Below, one piece after another: positions 5,498 through 6,960 of a DNA stretch of 6,960 nucleotides. Within the stretch, counting starts at the first letter, position 1; the number at the start of each line of letters is the position of its first letter. This DNA is from Actinomycetota bacterium (GTDB taxonomy: Bacteria > Actinomycetota > Acidimicrobiia > Acidimicrobiales > JAHWKP01). The stretch lies in NCBI GenBank assembly GCA_019347775.1, contig JAHWKP010000094.1, forward strand, positions 1 through 6,960. Direction: 5' to 3'. Made by a program: the position numbers and the translations under genes. The notes beneath the pieces are model-generated. The model was not told the origin of the DNA, made no database searches, and saw only the letters and a list, made by a program, of their open reading frames with translations.

Positions 5498-6685
5498 TCA
5501 GAGGTCCAGGGCCGTGGCGGCGTTGTCGGTCCACGCGCTCTCCATACGGATGTACTGGTCCAGCGACGCCAGGGACCGGTGCCGGGTCTGGTGGGCGATA
5601 GCCCGATCGGAAGCGCCCCGCTGAGAGGCGTAGGTGGCGAAGCCCGCCCGCAGTGAGTGCGCCGAGTAGACACGAGCATCCTTCACCCCTGCCCGCACGC
5701 ACGCCCGCTGGACGGCGTTGTTGATGGCGGCCACGCTCATGCCCCTCGCCGCCACGGTTGTCCCGTTGCGGTGCACGGGGCGGAACACAAACACCGGACG
5801 GCGTTCGCCCCCCGGCTCTTCGAGCTCCTCGGCGATCCCGGCCGCTTCGAGCCAAGCGTGCAGCGATGCCACCGGGCAACGCTCTTGGCGGCTGGAGTGG
5901 GGGAGCACCACCAGCTGGCCCTTGCCGTAGGGGTCAGTCTTGGACTTTGGGATGCTGATGACCAGTCCCCTGGGGTGAGGAGCCACGTGGGGGCGCTGCA
6001 TGAACGCCAGCTCGCTCCGCCGGAAAGCGCCCACGAAGCCGACCAGCAGCAGGGCCCGGTCGCGCGTGCCAGAGAGGTCGTTCGGAAGGGCAGCGAGGAC
6101 GTCCCACAGCACCGGGGGCATGAGGGGTGGCGCCTGGTCGACGGGCTGGGCCCGCTCCCGACGGATGCCCTCCCACACAGCGTGGACCCGGGGGCTGTCG
6201 ACGGGGTTGCGCTGGCCGGCAAAGCGATGGGCGTAGGCGATAGAGGAGAGGCGCCGGCTCATGGTGGGCACCTTGGCTCCGTGGCGGGCCAGGTAGGTGA
6301 GGTAGGCGCTCAGCGTCGCCGGGCTAGCGGGCAGAGCCGAGCGCCCTTCTCGCTCGCACCACCCGGCGAAGTCGGCGAGGTCGGCACGGTAGGCCCGGCG
6401 GGTGTTGGCCGCCCGGGCCCGCTCGGCGAACCAGCGCTCCTCTTCGGTGAGCGCCTCGTCGTCTTCCTCCCCGGCCTCGCTGGCCAGCGCCCGCTCGAAG
6501 TCCGTGGGCAGGACCTCTGGGCGTAAGACCGGAGGGCGTTCCATCTGCCCGGCGGAACCTCCATCCACTATCCATGCCCCGGACAGCGGTTCGCCTCCGA
6601 CGTCCCCGCCGTCGTCCGCTGCGGCGTCTCCTTCTTGTGCCTGCGGAGGAGATCCGCCCACATTCTCAGGGCTAGTCGAGGCCAT
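5498..6685 (-). CDS. Tyrosine recombinase / integrase
   Basis: Site-specific recombinase of 395 residues that would cut and rejoin DNA at short core sites through a covalent phosphotyrosine. An N-terminal SAM-like core-binding domain lies at about 80-175 (ANTRRAYRADLADFAGWCE, then SRRLSSIAYAHR). The catalytic domain follows: first arginine in GAFRRSEL (R222), beta-hairpin lysine in PKSKTDPYGKG (about K249), HSLR (H343, R346), and HRSLASLDQYIR (H369 and nucleophile Y378). All catalytic positions are present. Residues 1-75 are a Gly/Asp/Glu-rich, probably disordered leader. The ATG at 6685 was chosen because the frame upstream overlaps another coding frame; an ATG at 6544 is a possible shorter start. 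The gene overlaps the preceding small gene by 14 bp, and its 3' end faces the right 19-bp repeat. It probably acts on that repeat. Not recognisably an integron integrase or XerC/D. Confidence 0.92.
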   Translation of the reverse strand: MASTSPENVGGSPPQAQEGDAAADDGGDVGGEPLSGAWIVDGGSAGQMERPPVLRPEVLPTDFERALASEAGEEDDEALTEEERWFAERARAANTRRAYRADLADFAGWCEREGRSALPASPATLSAYLTYLARHGAKVPTMSRRLSSIAYAHRFAGQRNPVDSPRVHAVWEGIRRERAQPVDQAPPLMPPVLWDVLAALPNDLSGTRDRALLLVGFVGAFRRSELAFMQRPHVAPHPRGLVISIPKSKTDPYGKGQLVVLPHSSRQERCPVASLHAWLEAAGIAEELEEPGGERRPVFVFRPVHRNGTTVAARGMSVAAINNAVQRACVRAGVKDARVYSAHSLRAGFATYASQRGASDRAIAHQTRHRSLASLDQYIRMESAWTDNAATALDL

Positions 6686-6959
6686 GGGGATCCAGGTCAT
6701 GGAGAAGGTCTTGGGTGTGGAAGCTGAAGCGGGCGACGGTGAAGGCCCACTGGCGGTACACGTTGAGGTCGGCCACGACCTTGTCTTGATCAGCCTGCTT
6801 CCGGACCCGATCGAGGGCATCAGTCAGTCGCTGCCAGCGCTGGTCGACCGGTTGGCGTTCGCTGAGATCGCCGACGAGGTCGAAGAAACTTGCGTGACTC
6901 GAGGTGGTGACTTCCGCCAGCAGCTGGCGGGCAGTGGCGGGCTGGCTCACGAGCACGGC
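6672..6959 (-). CDS. Small helical protein upstream of the recombinase (5' end may lie outside)
   Basis: The frame is open to the right edge and stops with TAG at 6674-6672. If it begins at the GTG at 6956 it has 94 residues; a GTG at 6950 is also possible and the true start may be beyond the window. The sequence looks like a real soluble, mostly helical protein: FFDLVGDLSERQPVDQ, RWQRLTDALDRVRKQADQDK (a charged, possibly coiled helix), then NVYRQWAFTVARFSFHTQDL. I do not recognise a family, and there is no clear helix-turn-helix. Its end overlaps the recombinase start by 14 bp in another frame, so the two are likely co-transcribed. It may be an accessory or directionality factor, but that rests only on position. 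Confidence 0.65.
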   Translation of the reverse strand, partial: AVLVSQPATARQLLAEVTTSSHASFFDLVGDLSERQPVDQRWQRLTDALDRVRKQADQDKVVADLNVYRQWAFTVARFSFHTQDLLHDLDPHGLD

Positions 6960-6960
6960 G

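Noticed and set aside
4118..5656. A plus-strand open frame of 512 codons opposite mcrB and the following spacer
   Set aside because: The translation is rich in Arg, Ser, Pro and Ala with no recognisable fold and runs antisense to the well-supported McrB AAA+ domain; it reflects high GC content.
6672..6820. Frameshift splitting one long recombinase gene
   Set aside because: The upstream frame encodes a protein-like sequence with its own stop, and the alternative upstream extension of the recombinase frame is Ser/Pro/Thr-rich without family similarity; an overlap of two genes explains it better.
6914..6930. 17-bp palindrome CCGCCAGCAGCTGGCGG
   Set aside because: It lies within the coding frame of the small upstream protein (codons for ARQLLAEV) and is easily produced by GC-rich codon use; no regulatory context supports it.

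Overview
This is high-GC DNA with frequent GTG start codons and tightly overlapping genes. It fits an actinobacterium or a similar high-GC lineage, but nothing here fixes the taxon. The gene content (modification-dependent restriction, a DNA adenine methylase, a modified-base reader and a tyrosine recombinase next to a direct repeat) marks it as an accessory, defence-island type region.

Layout: 1-171 (+) is the 3' end of an unidentified gene. 172-460 has no gene but holds the left copy of a 19-bp direct repeat (352-370). On the minus strand, reading right to left, there is a four-gene block. It begins with a McrB-type AAA+ NTPase (4923-3061) and a McrC-type PD-(D/E)XK nuclease (3064-1706). 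A 169-bp gap follows, with a perfect hairpin and a 16-bp palindrome. The block ends with a stand-alone RAMA-domain modified-DNA reader (1536-1261) and an MT-A70 family N6-adenine methyltransferase (1264-461). Both gene pairs overlap by the same four bases (GTGA), so each pair is probably translationally coupled. 4924-5497 has no convincing gene. It holds the right copy of the 19-bp repeat (5452-5470), which lies 27 bp beyond the 3' end of a tyrosine recombinase gene (6685-5498). That recombinase overlaps by 14 bp a small helical protein of unknown function whose start is at or beyond the right edge of the window.

How the genes may work together: McrB/McrC would form a GTP-driven, translocating nuclease complex. 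The RAMA protein would read a base modification, and the MT-A70 enzyme would write N6-methyladenine. McrBC-type nucleases with their own methyltransferases are known (LlaJI and BsuMI are examples, using cytosine methylases). Pairing one with an adenine methylase of the MT-A70 family and a free-standing RAMA reader is less familiar, and is the best candidate here for an undescribed system. Whether the two halves act as one system or as two neighbouring operons is an inference. The 19-bp repeats bracket exactly this module and leave the recombinase outside. That suggests a mobile cassette or a tandem island using the neighbouring integrase's attachment site.
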